Below, piece after piece: positions 55,741-64,000 of a DNA stretch of 64,000 nucleotides. The notes beneath the pieces were generated by a model, which was not told the origin of the DNA, made no database searches, and was given only the letters and a program-made list of their open reading frames with translations. Made by a program: the position numbers and the translations under genes. Location of the stretch: assembly GCF_000733755.1 (NCBI RefSeq), contig NZ_JPOF01000001.1:62001-126000 (forward strand), in the 5' to 3' direction. Source of the DNA: Lachnoclostridium phytofermentans (lineage in GTDB: Bacteria; Bacillota; Clostridia; Lachnospirales; Lachnospiraceae). Position 1 is the stretch's first letter. Every line of letters starts with the position of its first letter.

Positions 55741-57744
55741 ATGAAAACAGTGAATGAGGCGCAGGAGAGGGCAATAAAACATCATAAAGGGCCCATGCTT
55801 GTCTTGGCGGGACCAGGTTCTGGTAAAACCTTAGTGATAATTAAAAGAACGCAGCATCTTATCGAACAATATGGAATTGCACCAAATCATATCCTTGTTA
55901 TCACATTTACCAAGGCGGCTGCTATGGAGATGCAGGATCGCTTTGAACGCTTAATGGGAGAAGGAAGATCAGGCGTTAATTTTGGAACCTTCCATGCAAT
56001 ATTTTTTAAGATATTACGATATGCTTATAATTACAGCGTTTCTAATATTATTACGGAAGAAGAGAGATACCGACTCCTACGTGACATTATACAATCGATG
56101 GAGCTTGAAATAGAGGATGAGAAAGAATTCCTAGAGGGTATTGGGTCAGAAATTAGTTTAGTCAAGGGTGAAAACATGGATATCTCTCATTACTATTCTA
56201 TGAATTGCTCCGAAGAGACCTTTCAAGAAATATACAAGGAATATGAAAAGAAATTGCGGAATCAAAATAAGATTGATTTCGATGATATGTTACTCCTTTG
56301 CTACGAGTTATTATTAAAAAGGCCAGATATATTATCGCTATGGCAGCAGAAGTACCAATATATTCTTATCGATGAGTTTCAAGATATCAATCGGATTCAG
56401 TACGAAATCATCAAGATGCTTGCAAGACCTAAGAACAATTTATTTATTGTGGGTGATGACGATCAAAGTATCTATCGGTTTCGTGGTGCAAAGCCAGAGA
56501 TTATGCTATCCTTTGAAGAAGAATATAAAGGAGCAAAAAAAGTTGTATTAAATAAAAACTACCGCTCAAAAGGGAATATTATTACAGGTGCGCTAAAAGT
56601 CGTTGGGAATAACAAAAAGAGATACCCGAAAGAGATACAATCTGTACATGAGCCGGGGAATGAGATTGATGTGAAATCTTTTTCGGATTTACAAGCGCAA
56701 AATCAAGCTATTCTTGAGGAGATTGATCGTTATCGTAAGATGGGGATGCGTTATTCTCAGATTGCAGTTTTATATCGAACAAACACTCAACCAGGAGCAC
56801 TTGTAACAAAGCTAATGGAATATAATGTACCGTTTAAGATGAGAGATAATTTGCCCAATCTATATGAACACTGGATTGCTAAGGATCTGATTTGTTATAT
56901 AAAGCTGTCTCTGGGAATCAGGGAACGGGGGCTTTTTTTACAGGTAATGAATCGGCCGAAGAGATATATTAGTAGAGAAGCGTTAGAGCAGACGGATGTG
57001 GACTTTAATACATTAAGAGAATTCTATATGGAAAAGCCTTATGTCGTAGAACGTATTGATAAATTAGTTTATGACTTAACGCTAATTCGAAGGACGAACC
57101 CCTATGCTGCGATTAACTATATCCGTAGGGCAATTGGTTATGATGATTACTTAAAAGAGTATGCAAACTTTCGTAGAATAAAGGTGGAGGAGCTCTATGA
57201 CGTTCTATCAGAGCTTCAAGAAGAGGCAAGAGAATATAAAACGCATGAAGAATGGTTAAACCATATTGAAGATTATAAAGCAGGCTTAAAGGAGCAGGCA
57301 ATGAAACAAAACCAAAAGGATGTGGATGGAGTGATATTAACTACATTTCATGCATCCAAGGGATTGGAATTTGATGTGGTAATTCTAATGGATGCCAATG
57401 AAGGAATTACACCTCATAAAAAAGCTGTGGTACCAGAGGATATGGAGGAAGAGAGAAGGATGTTTTACGTTGCGATGACCAGAGCAAAGAGCTATCTTCA
57501 TATCTTCTATGCGAAACAACGCTATAATAAAGAACTATCTCCTTCTAGGTTTGTTGGGGAATTGCTTGTCAGCCCTATGGAACTAAAAGAGGGGATGAGG
57601 GTAAAGCATTCTATTTATGGGGAAGGAAGTATTAAGAAAATCGAAGAGAATAAGATAACCATTCATTTTGATAAGATATTTCTTCCAAAGGTACTCGATT
57701 TAGAATTTTGTATAAGAAATCAGATGATAAAATTGGATGATTAA
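55741..57744 (+). CDS. UvrD/PcrA-like superfamily 1 DNA helicase
   Basis: A 667-residue ATP-dependent helicase. Walker A is AGPGSGKT (23-30), Walker B is LIDEFQDIN, motif III is VGDDDQSIYRFRGA, motif V is TTFHASKGLEFDVVI and motif VI is FYVAMTRAKSYLHIF. A C-terminal YGEGSI-like tudor/SH3 segment ends the protein. It resembles UvrD/PcrA but is shorter and divergent, so it may be a paralogue rather than the housekeeping enzyme. It probably unwinds DNA 3'-5'. Confidence 0.9.
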   Translation: MKTVNEAQERAIKHHKGPMLVLAGPGSGKTLVIIKRTQHLIEQYGIAPNHILVITFTKAAAMEMQDRFERLMGEGRSGVNFGTFHAIFFKILRYAYNYSVSNIITEEERYRLLRDIIQSMELEIEDEKEFLEGIGSEISLVKGENMDISHYYSMNCSEETFQEIYKEYEKKLRNQNKIDFDDMLLLCYELLLKRPDILSLWQQKYQYILIDEFQDINRIQYEIIKMLARPKNNLFIVGDDDQSIYRFRGAKPEIMLSFEEEYKGAKKVVLNKNYRSKGNIITGALKVVGNNKKRYPKEIQSVHEPGNEIDVKSFSDLQAQNQAILEEIDRYRKMGMRYSQIAVLYRTNTQPGALVTKLMEYNVPFKMRDNLPNLYEHWIAKDLICYIKLSLGIRERGLFLQVMNRPKRYISREALEQTDVDFNTLREFYMEKPYVVERIDKLVYDLTLIRRTNPYAAINYIRRAIGYDDYLKEYANFRRIKVEELYDVLSELQEEAREYKTHEEWLNHIEDYKAGLKEQAMKQNQKDVDGVILTTFHASKGLEFDVVILMDANEGITPHKKAVVPEDMEEERRMFYVAMTRAKSYLHIFYAKQRYNKELSPSRFVGELLVSPMELKEGMRVKHSIYGEGSIKKIEENKITIHFDKIFLPKVLDLEFCIRNQMIKLDD

Positions 57745-57799
57745 GAGAAAATAAATCAGGGGTATCATCGTAATAAAGAGGTGGCTTTTAGAAGATGCT

Positions 57800-57850
57800 A
57801 TTGATTGGATGATAAATTAATATGCCATTGATTGGATGATAAATTAATAT
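57800..57850 (+). repeat. Exact 24-bp tandem duplication at the T-box promoter
   Basis: The 24-bp sequence at 57800-57823 recurs exactly at 57827-57850 (27-bp period). The second copy ends on the first base of the TTGACA at 57850. A partial third relative lies at the helicase stop (57734-57746). It looks like a local duplication. Confidence 0.85.
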
Positions 57851-57878
57851 TGACAATTTGATAATAAAAATATAATAT
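57850..57878 (+). promoter_or_regulatory. Promoter of the alaA T-box leader
   Basis: TTGACA (57850-57855) with a TAATAT at 57873-57878 (17-bp spacer) or TATAAT at 57871 (15-bp). Confidence 0.65.
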
Positions 57879-57936
57879 TAAATACAATATTTTGAAAAGG
57901 CAGTGAAGAAAAGGAGTACATATTTTCTGAAACTTC

Positions 57937-58236
57937 AGAGAGAGAATGGAAGGTGCAAATTCTTGTGAAGAAATATGGAAGCAGTTTCTGAGCCATGAAC
58001 CGAACAATTATAATATACAAGGAGCAAAATGGTGTATAAGGTTAACATCAGAAAGGTATATTATTGATTTAGTAGACTTCATCGGGAGTCCGTCCGTTAT
58101 AGTGGATACAGTTTTCCTCTATAGGTTTTATATAGTGGTATGAACTGACATGAGAGCAGAGTTTTCTCTGAATATAGGTGGTAACACGGATTAATAATTC
58201 GCCCTATGCTGACTTTAGTTAGCATAGGGCTTTTTT
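57937..58236 (+). ncRNA. T-box leader, probable alanine specificity
   Basis: The leader starts with an AGAGAGAG motif (57937-57944) at the base of Stem I and ends with the T-box core GGTGGTAACACGG (58177-58189). Stem III is CAGAG/CTCTG (58157-58161, 58166-58170). ATAGG (58174-58178) can pair with CCTAT (58203-58207) to form the antiterminator, which competes with the terminator stem GCCCTATGCT/AGCATAGGGC (58201-58210, 58221-58230) followed by six T residues. The UGGU bulge in GGTGGTA pairs with ACCA, meaning an A discriminator base. GCC at 57992-57994 (CTGAGCCATGAAC) is a candidate alanine specifier, which fits the alaA gene. Confidence 0.88.
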
Positions 58237-58362
58237 AATTTATTTATAGGATATTGCGCTGCAATTATTCATAAATAAAAACCTCTATGGGGTTTGTAAC
58301 TTGTTGTATTAAAAATGGAACTATATATTATTTTTACAATTATAATGAAAAGGAGATTTGTG

Positions 58363-59577
58363 ATGAAAATTATTGGTAAAACAAAAAAGCTTGATAATGT
58401 TGCTTATGATGTTAGGGGACCTGTTGTTAATGAAGCGGAGAGAATGATTGAACAGGGGATAAAAATAATGAAGCTTAACATCGGTAATCCAGCACCATTT
58501 GGATTTGAAGCACCGAATGAAATAGTTCGGGATATGATGTCAAACTTGTATCAGTCAGAGGGGTATTCGGATTCGAAAGGTATTTTCTCTGCTAGAAAAG
58601 CTATTATGCAGTACTGTCAATTGAAGAATATCCCTAACGTCGGTATAAATGACATTTATACTGGTAACGGTGTGAGTGAAATGATTTCTATGTCAATGCA
58701 AGGACTTCTTGATAGTGGAGACGAAATACTTATTCCTTCACCGGACTATCCGCTTTGGACAGCTGCTGCAACGCTCGCCGGTGGGAAAGTGGTTCATTAT
58801 GTATGTGATGAGCAGGCAGACTGGAACCCTGACATTGATGATATTAAGAAAAAAGTTACGGATAAAACAAAGGGAATAGTAATCATTAATCCAAATAATC
58901 CAACCGGTGCATTGTATCCAAAAGAAATTCTTCTACAAATCGTTGAAATAGCAAGAGAATATGAATTAATTATCTTCTCTGATGAAATATATGACAGAAT
59001 GGTAATGGATGATAGGGAACATATTTCCATAGCATCCCTTGCACCTGATCTAATGACTGTTACATTTAATGGATTATCTAAGTCACATAGAATTGCAGGC
59101 TACAGAGCGGGTTGGATGTGTCTTAGTGGGAATAAGTCGAAAGCTCAAGGATATATTGAAGGGTTAAACATTCTATCATCCATGCGACTCTGCTCGAATG
59201 TTCCAGCACAGCAAATTATTCAGACAGCGCTTGGGGGATATCAAAGTTCCGATGAACTTTTATATCCAGGTGGGCGTATCTATGAGCAACGCGAATATAT
59301 TACTGAGAGACTTAATAGCATTCCGGGTATTAGTGCAGTAAAGCCGAAAGCAGCATTTTATATCTTTCCCAAAATTGATACTAAGAAATATAATATCTTG
59401 GACGATGAAAAGTTCGTACTTGACTTTCTAAAGAAACAGCATATATTAATGGTTCATGGCAAGGGCTTTAATTGGAAAGAACCAGATCACTTTAGAATTG
59501 TATATTTACCAAGAGTGGAAGAATTAAAGATAGCAATGGATAAGCTAGAGATGTTTTTAAGTGGATATCGAGGGTAA
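58363..59577 (+). CDS. alaA: Alanine aminotransferase AlaA
   Basis: A 404-residue PLP enzyme very similar throughout to E. coli AlaA: NIGNPAPFGFEAP, SDSKGIFSARKAIMQ, SPDYPLWTAA, INPNNPTGALYPKE, the PLP lysine K240 in NGLSKSHRIAGYR and the C-terminal DHFRIVYLPRVEEL. It makes alanine from pyruvate and glutamate. The frame opens at 58315, but the ATG at 58363 follows AAAAGGAG, giving the usual N-terminus. The T-box leader suggests induction when uncharged tRNA-Ala accumulates. It is monocistronic. Confidence 0.94.
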   Translation: MKIIGKTKKLDNVAYDVRGPVVNEAERMIEQGIKIMKLNIGNPAPFGFEAPNEIVRDMMSNLYQSEGYSDSKGIFSARKAIMQYCQLKNIPNVGINDIYTGNGVSEMISMSMQGLLDSGDEILIPSPDYPLWTAAATLAGGKVVHYVCDEQADWNPDIDDIKKKVTDKTKGIVIINPNNPTGALYPKEILLQIVEIAREYELIIFSDEIYDRMVMDDREHISIASLAPDLMTVTFNGLSKSHRIAGYRAGWMCLSGNKSKAQGYIEGLNILSSMRLCSNVPAQQIIQTALGGYQSSDELLYPGGRIYEQREYITERLNSIPGISAVKPKAAFYIFPKIDTKKYNILDDEKFVLDFLKKQHILMVHGKGFNWKEPDHFRIVYLPRVEELKIAMDKLEMFLSGYRG

Positions 59578-59593
59578 TTGTAAAGTGACATAA

Positions 59594-59658
59594 AAAAAGT
59601 GAGAGTTTCAAAACTGTGGAAGCGAATAGGCTTCCTATAGTCTTAACTCTCACTTTAT
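59594..59658 (-). terminator. Terminator shared by converging alaA and DUF1292 genes
   Basis: AAAGTGAGAGTT (59596-59607) pairs with AACTCTCACTTT (59645-59656) with an inner GGAAGC/GCTTCC stem. On the minus strand it is followed by seven T residues, favouring the DUF1292 gene. Confidence 0.88.
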
Positions 59659-59689
59659 AATAATTTGTCTGCTTTCGTGCAGGCTATTT

Positions 59690-60028
59690 TTAGTTTTGCT
59701 CTTCTTCCTCGTCCTCTTCGCCAAATAGTTCGTCGAATTCTTCGGAATCTAAAAACTCATCAAATGCTTCAGAAACAGCATCAAATTCTGCATCGTCTTC
59801 GATGGACTCTAATTCGATTTCATCCCCATTTTGAATGAATTCATATAAGAATACCTCACCGTCTTCCCCAGCATCTTCTGGAAGTAATGCAATGTATTGT
59901 TTCTCGCCGCATGGGAATACAGCTATAATATCGCAAACAATTTCGGTATCATCCTCTAATGTTAATGTTACTTGATCATGAAAAAATTCATCGCTGCTGC
60001 AGTTACAGTTATCGCCATGTTGATCCAT
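59690..60028 (-). CDS. DUF1292 family acidic protein
   Basis: A 112-residue, very acidic protein (LTLEDDTEIVCDIIAVF, IALLPEDAGEDGEVFLYEFI) ending in a Glu/Asp run. It fits the DUF1292/YrzB family, found near genes of RNA or DNA processing in Firmicutes. It has additional N-terminal cysteines (CNCS). A promoter lies at 60078-60106 on the minus strand. Function unknown. Confidence 0.85.
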   Translation of the reverse strand: MDQHGDNCNCSSDEFFHDQVTLTLEDDTEIVCDIIAVFPCGEKQYIALLPEDAGEDGEVFLYEFIQNGDEIELESIEDDAEFDAVSEAFDEFLDSEEFDELFGEEDEEEEQN

Positions 60029-60077
60029 ATTCTATACCTCATTTCCTTAAATTGTGGATATTAAATTCCACCTTTTG

Positions 60078-60106
60078 ACTATAACAGATTCAATGTAAAA
60101 AAGCAA
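60078..60106 (-). promoter_or_regulatory. Promoter of the DUF1292 gene
   Basis: Minus-strand TTGCTT (60101-60106) and TATAGT (60078-60083) with a 17-bp spacer. Confidence 0.6.
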
Positions 60107-60307
60107 GGCTCTACTTTGTAATAGAGGACCGAAACACTTGTTCTTTAATTTTCAGAATGCTATAATGAAAAGGATAGTTTACATAACCTGAGGAAGAATA
60201 AGATGAGGAATAATTTTCAGAATATCAGTAGAATATTAGAGAGTTTTTTTGATAGGATAAATTAGATAATAACTCATTGCATAGAACTAAAAGATGGGAG
60301 AAATCAA

Positions 60308-62806
60308 ATGGGGGATACTGGTTTAAAATCAATAAAGATATCAGTTCGTAATCTAGTAGAATTCATCATGAAATCAGGAGATTTGGATAATAGTATAGGT
60401 AAGAGAGATCCAGATGCTATGCAAGAAGGTAGTAGACTACATCGAAAGATTCAACGAAAGATGGGATCTGAATATCAACCTGAAGTAGCACTCCGTGTAG
60501 TGGTTCCGGTATCACGAGATGATATTGACTTTGAGCTTATTATTGAAGGCAGGGCAGATGGAATTATTACAAAATTTGAGCCGGCAATTGAGGGTGAGAC
60601 AAAGGAAAATACTACGGTGTCTGGGCAATTGGCTGTGGGTGGGACAGAGAAGATGATTACGGGACTTGAACCACCAAGTGACGGAGAAATAAAAGGAAAG
60701 AGTCATGTTATCATTGATGAGATAAAATGTGTCTATGCGGATATTAATCAGATATCTGAGATGATACCGGTTCATCGTGCACAAGCCTTGTGCTATGCCT
60801 ATATCTATGCTAAGGAGAGAGGGTTACCTAAGATAGACATACAAATTACTTATTGCCATATTGAAACAGAGGCAGTCAGAATCCTATCGGAAGAACTTAC
60901 GTTTGAGGAAGTATCAAGATGGTTTCAGAATCTGATTCAGGAATATTGCAAATGGGCAGCTTGGCAGATTAAATGGATGGATAGTAGAAATGAATCCATT
61001 AAACAGATAGAGTTCCCTTTTGAATATCGTCCTGGACAAAAAGATTTAGTAACAGGAGTTTACCGGACTATAATTCGAGATAAAAAGTTATTTATAGAAG
61101 CACCGACTGGTGTCGGAAAAACAATATCAACGGTTTTTCCCGCTGTTAAGGCGATGGGAGAAGGCTTTGTATCTAAAATATTTTATCTAACAGCTAAAAC
61201 AATCACACGTACTGTAGCAGAGGATACTTATCAGTTACTATTAGCGCGAGGACTTTCCATGAAGCTCGTTACCATCACAGCAAAAGACAAGATCTGTATC
61301 CTTGACAAGCCAAATTGTAACCCGGCTGCATGTGAACGTGCCAAAGGGCATTATGATAGAGTAAATGATGCGGTTTTCGATTTGCTGACGAGTGAATCAA
61401 GAATATCAAGAGAGCTGATTGAAGTGTATGCTAAGAAGTATTGCGTCTGTCCATTTGAGATGTGCCTTGATGTGACCTTATGGGCAGATGGTATTATCTG
61501 TGATTATAACTATGCATTTGATCCAAATGTTTATTTAAGAAGATTTTTTGAGAATGACAAGAAACAGGATTATGTGTTCCTAATTGATGAAGCACACAAT
61601 CTAGTTGACAGAGCTAGAGAAATGTACAGCGCTATGTTGTACAAAGAGGACTTTTTATCGGTTAAGGGTATATTAAAAGATAAATCAAGAACAATGGTCA
61701 AGAGACTGGAAGCCTGTAATGAGGTAATGCTAAGATTAAAGCGCGGTTGTGATGAAATAGAAGTATTAGAAGATGTCAATGATTTGGTACTTCCTCTTTT
61801 AAGACTGATGTCTGAATATGAAGAGTTTTTTAAGGAATATGGAGATTTTGATGGTAGAGAGGTTGTATCACAGTTGTTTTTTGATGTGAGAAATTTTCTA
61901 GCAATTCATGATATATTAGGAGAAGATTATCTGATCTATTCAGACTATGATGAGGGTGGAAAGTTTCGTGTAAAGCTCCTTTGCATGGATCCCTCAAAAA
62001 ACTTATTAACTTGTTTAAATAAGGGTAAGAGTGCTATCTTTTTTTCTGCAACGTTATTACCAATTACGTACTATAAGGAACAGCTTGGCGGTACCGAAGA
62101 AGATTACGCTATCTATGCACCTTCCCCATTTGAAGTTTCCAAAAGATTGTTAATGATTGCAAAGGACGTTAGTACGAAGTATACAAGACGTGGTCAAGAA
62201 GAATATGAGAAGATTGTTTCCTACATCGAAGGCTTTGTAAATGCAAAGGTTGGAAATTACTTTGTATTCTTTCCGTCCTATCAGATGTTACAGCAAATTG
62301 CTGAGTTAAGTGAGGGCAGAATTCCTAATTTGCTATTACAAAAGACTAGTATGGGAGAACTTGAGAAGGAAGAGTTTTTGGCATCCTTTGAGGAAAGTCC
62401 AACGCACACTAAGGTTGGTTACTGTGTTATGGGAGGAATTTTTTCTGAGGGAATCGACTTAAAAAAAGACCGTTTGATTGGCGCGGTAATTGTTGGAACG
62501 GGATTACCGCAGGTCGGTAATGAGCGAGAATTATTCCGTGGGTATTATGATGATCGAAATGGAACAGGTTTTGACCATGCTTACCTTTATCCAGGAATTA
62601 ATAAAGTACTTCAGTCCGCCGGTAGAGTGATTCGTACTGTTGAGGATAAAGGTGCAATCTTATTACTGGATGAACGTTTTTTAAATTCTCAATACAAAAA
62701 TTTATTTCCAAGAGAATGGGAACAATACGATGTTGTAAATCAAGGGAGAATGCTAGAACTATTGGAGGAGTTTTGGAGCAGGAACGAAGTGGGCAGGGTA
62801 GAGTGA
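60308..62806 (+). CDS. RecB-like nuclease fused to an XPD/DinG-like Fe-S helicase
   Basis: An 832-residue protein. Residues 1-220 carry the pattern of PD-(D/E)xK nucleases of the RecB/Cas4 type: H45, D84 in EGRADG, E138-x-K140 in IDEIK and Q159...Y163. Residues 235-830 are a superfamily 2 helicase with Walker A APTGVGKT (265-272), six cysteines that can hold an XPD-type [4Fe-4S] cluster (C330, C337, C342, C379, C381, C386), LIDEAHNL and the C-terminal motif SAGRVIRT. XPD/DinG-type helicases unwind 5'-3' and resolve R-loops or damaged DNA; a joined nuclease would process the product. It has a GGGAGA site. Confidence 0.9.
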   Translation: MGDTGLKSIKISVRNLVEFIMKSGDLDNSIGKRDPDAMQEGSRLHRKIQRKMGSEYQPEVALRVVVPVSRDDIDFELIIEGRADGIITKFEPAIEGETKENTTVSGQLAVGGTEKMITGLEPPSDGEIKGKSHVIIDEIKCVYADINQISEMIPVHRAQALCYAYIYAKERGLPKIDIQITYCHIETEAVRILSEELTFEEVSRWFQNLIQEYCKWAAWQIKWMDSRNESIKQIEFPFEYRPGQKDLVTGVYRTIIRDKKLFIEAPTGVGKTISTVFPAVKAMGEGFVSKIFYLTAKTITRTVAEDTYQLLLARGLSMKLVTITAKDKICILDKPNCNPAACERAKGHYDRVNDAVFDLLTSESRISRELIEVYAKKYCVCPFEMCLDVTLWADGIICDYNYAFDPNVYLRRFFENDKKQDYVFLIDEAHNLVDRAREMYSAMLYKEDFLSVKGILKDKSRTMVKRLEACNEVMLRLKRGCDEIEVLEDVNDLVLPLLRLMSEYEEFFKEYGDFDGREVVSQLFFDVRNFLAIHDILGEDYLIYSDYDEGGKFRVKLLCMDPSKNLLTCLNKGKSAIFFSATLLPITYYKEQLGGTEEDYAIYAPSPFEVSKRLLMIAKDVSTKYTRRGQEEYEKIVSYIEGFVNAKVGNYFVFFPSYQMLQQIAELSEGRIPNLLLQKTSMGELEKEEFLASFEESPTHTKVGYCVMGGIFSEGIDLKKDRLIGAVIVGTGLPQVGNERELFRGYYDDRNGTGFDHAYLYPGINKVLQSAGRVIRTVEDKGAILLLDERFLNSQYKNLFPREWEQYDVVNQGRMLELLEEFWSRNEVGRVE

Positions 62807-62907
62807 GAGTGAAAGAACAAAAAGAGAAAGAGATAAAAAGTAAAGAGATAAGTAAAGTTAAATAAGTTAGTTTTTCTTAATAGTATTCGTTTCTTTCATA
62901 TTCATGG

Positions 62908-62940
62908 CAAGGAAAAGTACGCGAAGCGCGCTTTTCCTTG
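62908..62940 (+). terminator. Hairpin after the helicase gene
   Basis: CAAGGAAAAG/CTTTTCCTTG with an inner CGCG/CGCG (62920-62923, 62927-62930). The T-run is absent (TTGTTG). Confidence 0.6.
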
Positions 62941-63075
62941 TTGTAGATTATTAGAAAATAACCTAACGGACTAAAATAAATCCTTATAAAGCTGTATTCA
63001 AATACAGTGTAACATTGTTTGTGGCATTATCAATAAAGCTCTTAAAAATAGGCTATTTCATAGGTAACTATTTTC

Positions 63076-63993
63076 CTATGTTATTATGCTAACTTGCTCC
63101 TTCGTACAGCTAAGTGTAATGTCTGTATGATATCCATGAACTTCGCCATCTGTATGAACAAATAACGGAGAGTTTGTATGAATGGATACAGAATCACAAG
63201 TAAGCATCTGAACACCTCTGATCTTTGTATGCTTACCAAAAATGATTGTTGGCATAAGAAACAACATTTTTATTTTCGATAAATTAGATACCATACAAAT
63301 AGAAAGTTTTCGATCATCATCACTGGCATCAGGAGCCATCAAAAGACCGCCACCTTCACACTTATGTATCAGGGATGCCAAAAATATTAAGTTTTTTATT
63401 GAATAAGTGATACCATCTGCGATTACGGTAGCATCGGTTGGTTTAGTTGCAAAGATTTCTTTGATTGCAATTATGGTGTATGTTAATTTGCCAAGACCAA
63501 ATTTATTCAAAACATTTTTAATTTTTGAGGTTAATGCAATATGACAAACGGAAGCATCGTAACCAATTCCTGAGCTTACAGAAAATCTTCTAGAGAACCC
63601 ATCCTCAAATGTTACTTGTCCGTGGTCCACGACACGTATCTTCTTTGGGTTTAGTACCCTATCTAGTGCATTTTTTGGTTTTTTTGGTAATAATAATCCA
63701 CGAGCAAGGTCGTTGCTGGAGCCCATTGGTACGTATCCAAGTAGAACATCCTCGTAATTGTCAATACCATTAATAACTTCATTAGCGGTTCCATCTCCAC
63801 CAACAATTACGATTGTTTTTCTTTCGTTATCTCTTGCACAGATTTCTTTTGTGATCTGTGTTGCATGACCACGTCCGGTGGTAAAGTATTCTTGGTAATC
63901 TATCTGTTCGTTCTCTAAACGTTGTCTTAACCCAAGCCATAATTCTTTGGCTTTTCCAGTTTTGGAATGTGGGTTTATAATAAAGTGATACAT
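63076..63993 (-). CDS. Diacylglycerol/lipid kinase (YegS/DgkB family)
   Basis: A 305-residue kinase with the family ATP site IVGGDGTANEVINGI, the following GSSNDLARGL and a conserved GGGLLMAPDAS near residue 215. Members phosphorylate diacylglycerol or related lipids in the membrane, recycling lipid from teichoic acid synthesis in Firmicutes. The start (minus strand 63993) is 7 bases from the window edge, so its ribosome-binding site is only partly visible. It is convergent with the helicase gene. Confidence 0.88.
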   Translation of the reverse strand: MYHFIINPHSKTGKAKELWLGLRQRLENEQIDYQEYFTTGRGHATQITKEICARDNERKTIVIVGGDGTANEVINGIDNYEDVLLGYVPMGSSNDLARGLLLPKKPKNALDRVLNPKKIRVVDHGQVTFEDGFSRRFSVSSGIGYDASVCHIALTSKIKNVLNKFGLGKLTYTIIAIKEIFATKPTDATVIADGITYSIKNLIFLASLIHKCEGGGLLMAPDASDDDRKLSICMVSNLSKIKMLFLMPTIIFGKHTKIRGVQMLTCDSVSIHTNSPLFVHTDGEVHGYHTDITLSCTKEQVSIIT

Positions 63994-64000
63994 TCGCGCT

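Noticed and set aside
57946-58143. 65-codon open frame within the T-box leader
   Set aside because: It lies wholly in the leader RNA, with no ribosome-binding site and no protein-like composition; the RNA structure explains the sequence.
58315-58362. Upstream start of alaA at 58315
   Set aside because: The 16 extra residues do not match AlaA proteins and the ribosome-binding site AAAAGGAG lies directly before 58363.
1-64000. CRISPR array, prophage or insertion sequence
   Set aside because: No regular spacer-repeat array, phage structural gene, integrase or transposase was seen in either strand.

Overview
The window is low-GC Firmicutes DNA with clostridial features: a six-gene Rnf complex in the order C-D-G-E-A-B, the sporulation regulator SpoIIID, a T-box leader, YesM/YesN-type two-component sugar regulation and many intracellular glycoside hydrolases. 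Together these point to a spore-forming, plant-polysaccharide-degrading Lachnospiraceae, closest in character to Lachnoclostridium (Clostridium) phytofermentans. That species assignment is from gene content and memory, not from a search. No prophage, insertion sequence, CRISPR array, tRNA or rRNA gene was recognised.

Layout. 1-2410: tail of an SdpI-like membrane protein, then a cysteine desulfurase-like protein next to a TtcA-like tRNA thiolation enzyme. 2488-6383: a uracil/xanthine permease with a long dyad in its leader, a repeat-rich gap, a SplB-like radical SAM protein ending in a clamp-binding-like QLSLF, a Cys-rich protein without a normal start codon, and the fossil of a cold-shock gene. 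6408-8521: a YtrA-type GntR regulator/ABC transporter operon. 8628-12392: an amidohydrolase, a dCMP deaminase-like protein and a serine hydrolase. 12483-24534: pectin and hemicellulose genes (GDSL acetylesterase, GH43, an L-fucose isomerase-family protein, GH105) interspersed with an ECF sigma/anti-sigma pair, a chemoreceptor and an MgtC-like protein. 24577-29511: a lipoprotein foldase, Fe/Mn superoxide dismutase, an Spx/ArsC-like protein and a compact three-gene unit (DUF5685-like, J-domain, membrane protein). 29700-36190: spoIIID, then the Rnf operon behind a regulatory gap of about 750 bp. 36357-52773: a zinc-ribbon protein, then a locus with GH95, YesMN, two ABC permeases, a binding lipoprotein, a YesL-like protein, GH31 and GH3. 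52859-63993: a membrane protein, gltX, a UvrD-like helicase, T-box-controlled alaA, a DUF1292 protein, a nuclease-XPD-like helicase fusion and a lipid kinase.

How the genes work together. The 37-53 kb locus reads as a Gram-positive polysaccharide utilisation locus, best explained by import of fucosylated xyloglucan oligosaccharides. YesMN senses the sugar, the permeases and lipoprotein import it (the ATPase is not encoded here), and GH95, GH31 and GH3, none with an obvious signal peptide, remove fucose, xylose and glucose in the cytoplasm. Sites close to the CcpA cre consensus lie in front of the GH105 gene, the ABC transporter and, twice, the Rnf operon. This suggests that carbon catabolite control reaches both sugar uptake and ferredoxin:NAD+ energy conservation.

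The most promising leads are the DUF5685-like protein with paired DxxxD motifs like those of squalene/phytoene synthases beside a Cys-tailed J-domain protein, the clamp-binding-like tail on the radical SAM protein, the alanine T-box on alaA, the LexA-box-like double palindrome after spoIIID, and the fucosylated-xyloglucan locus.
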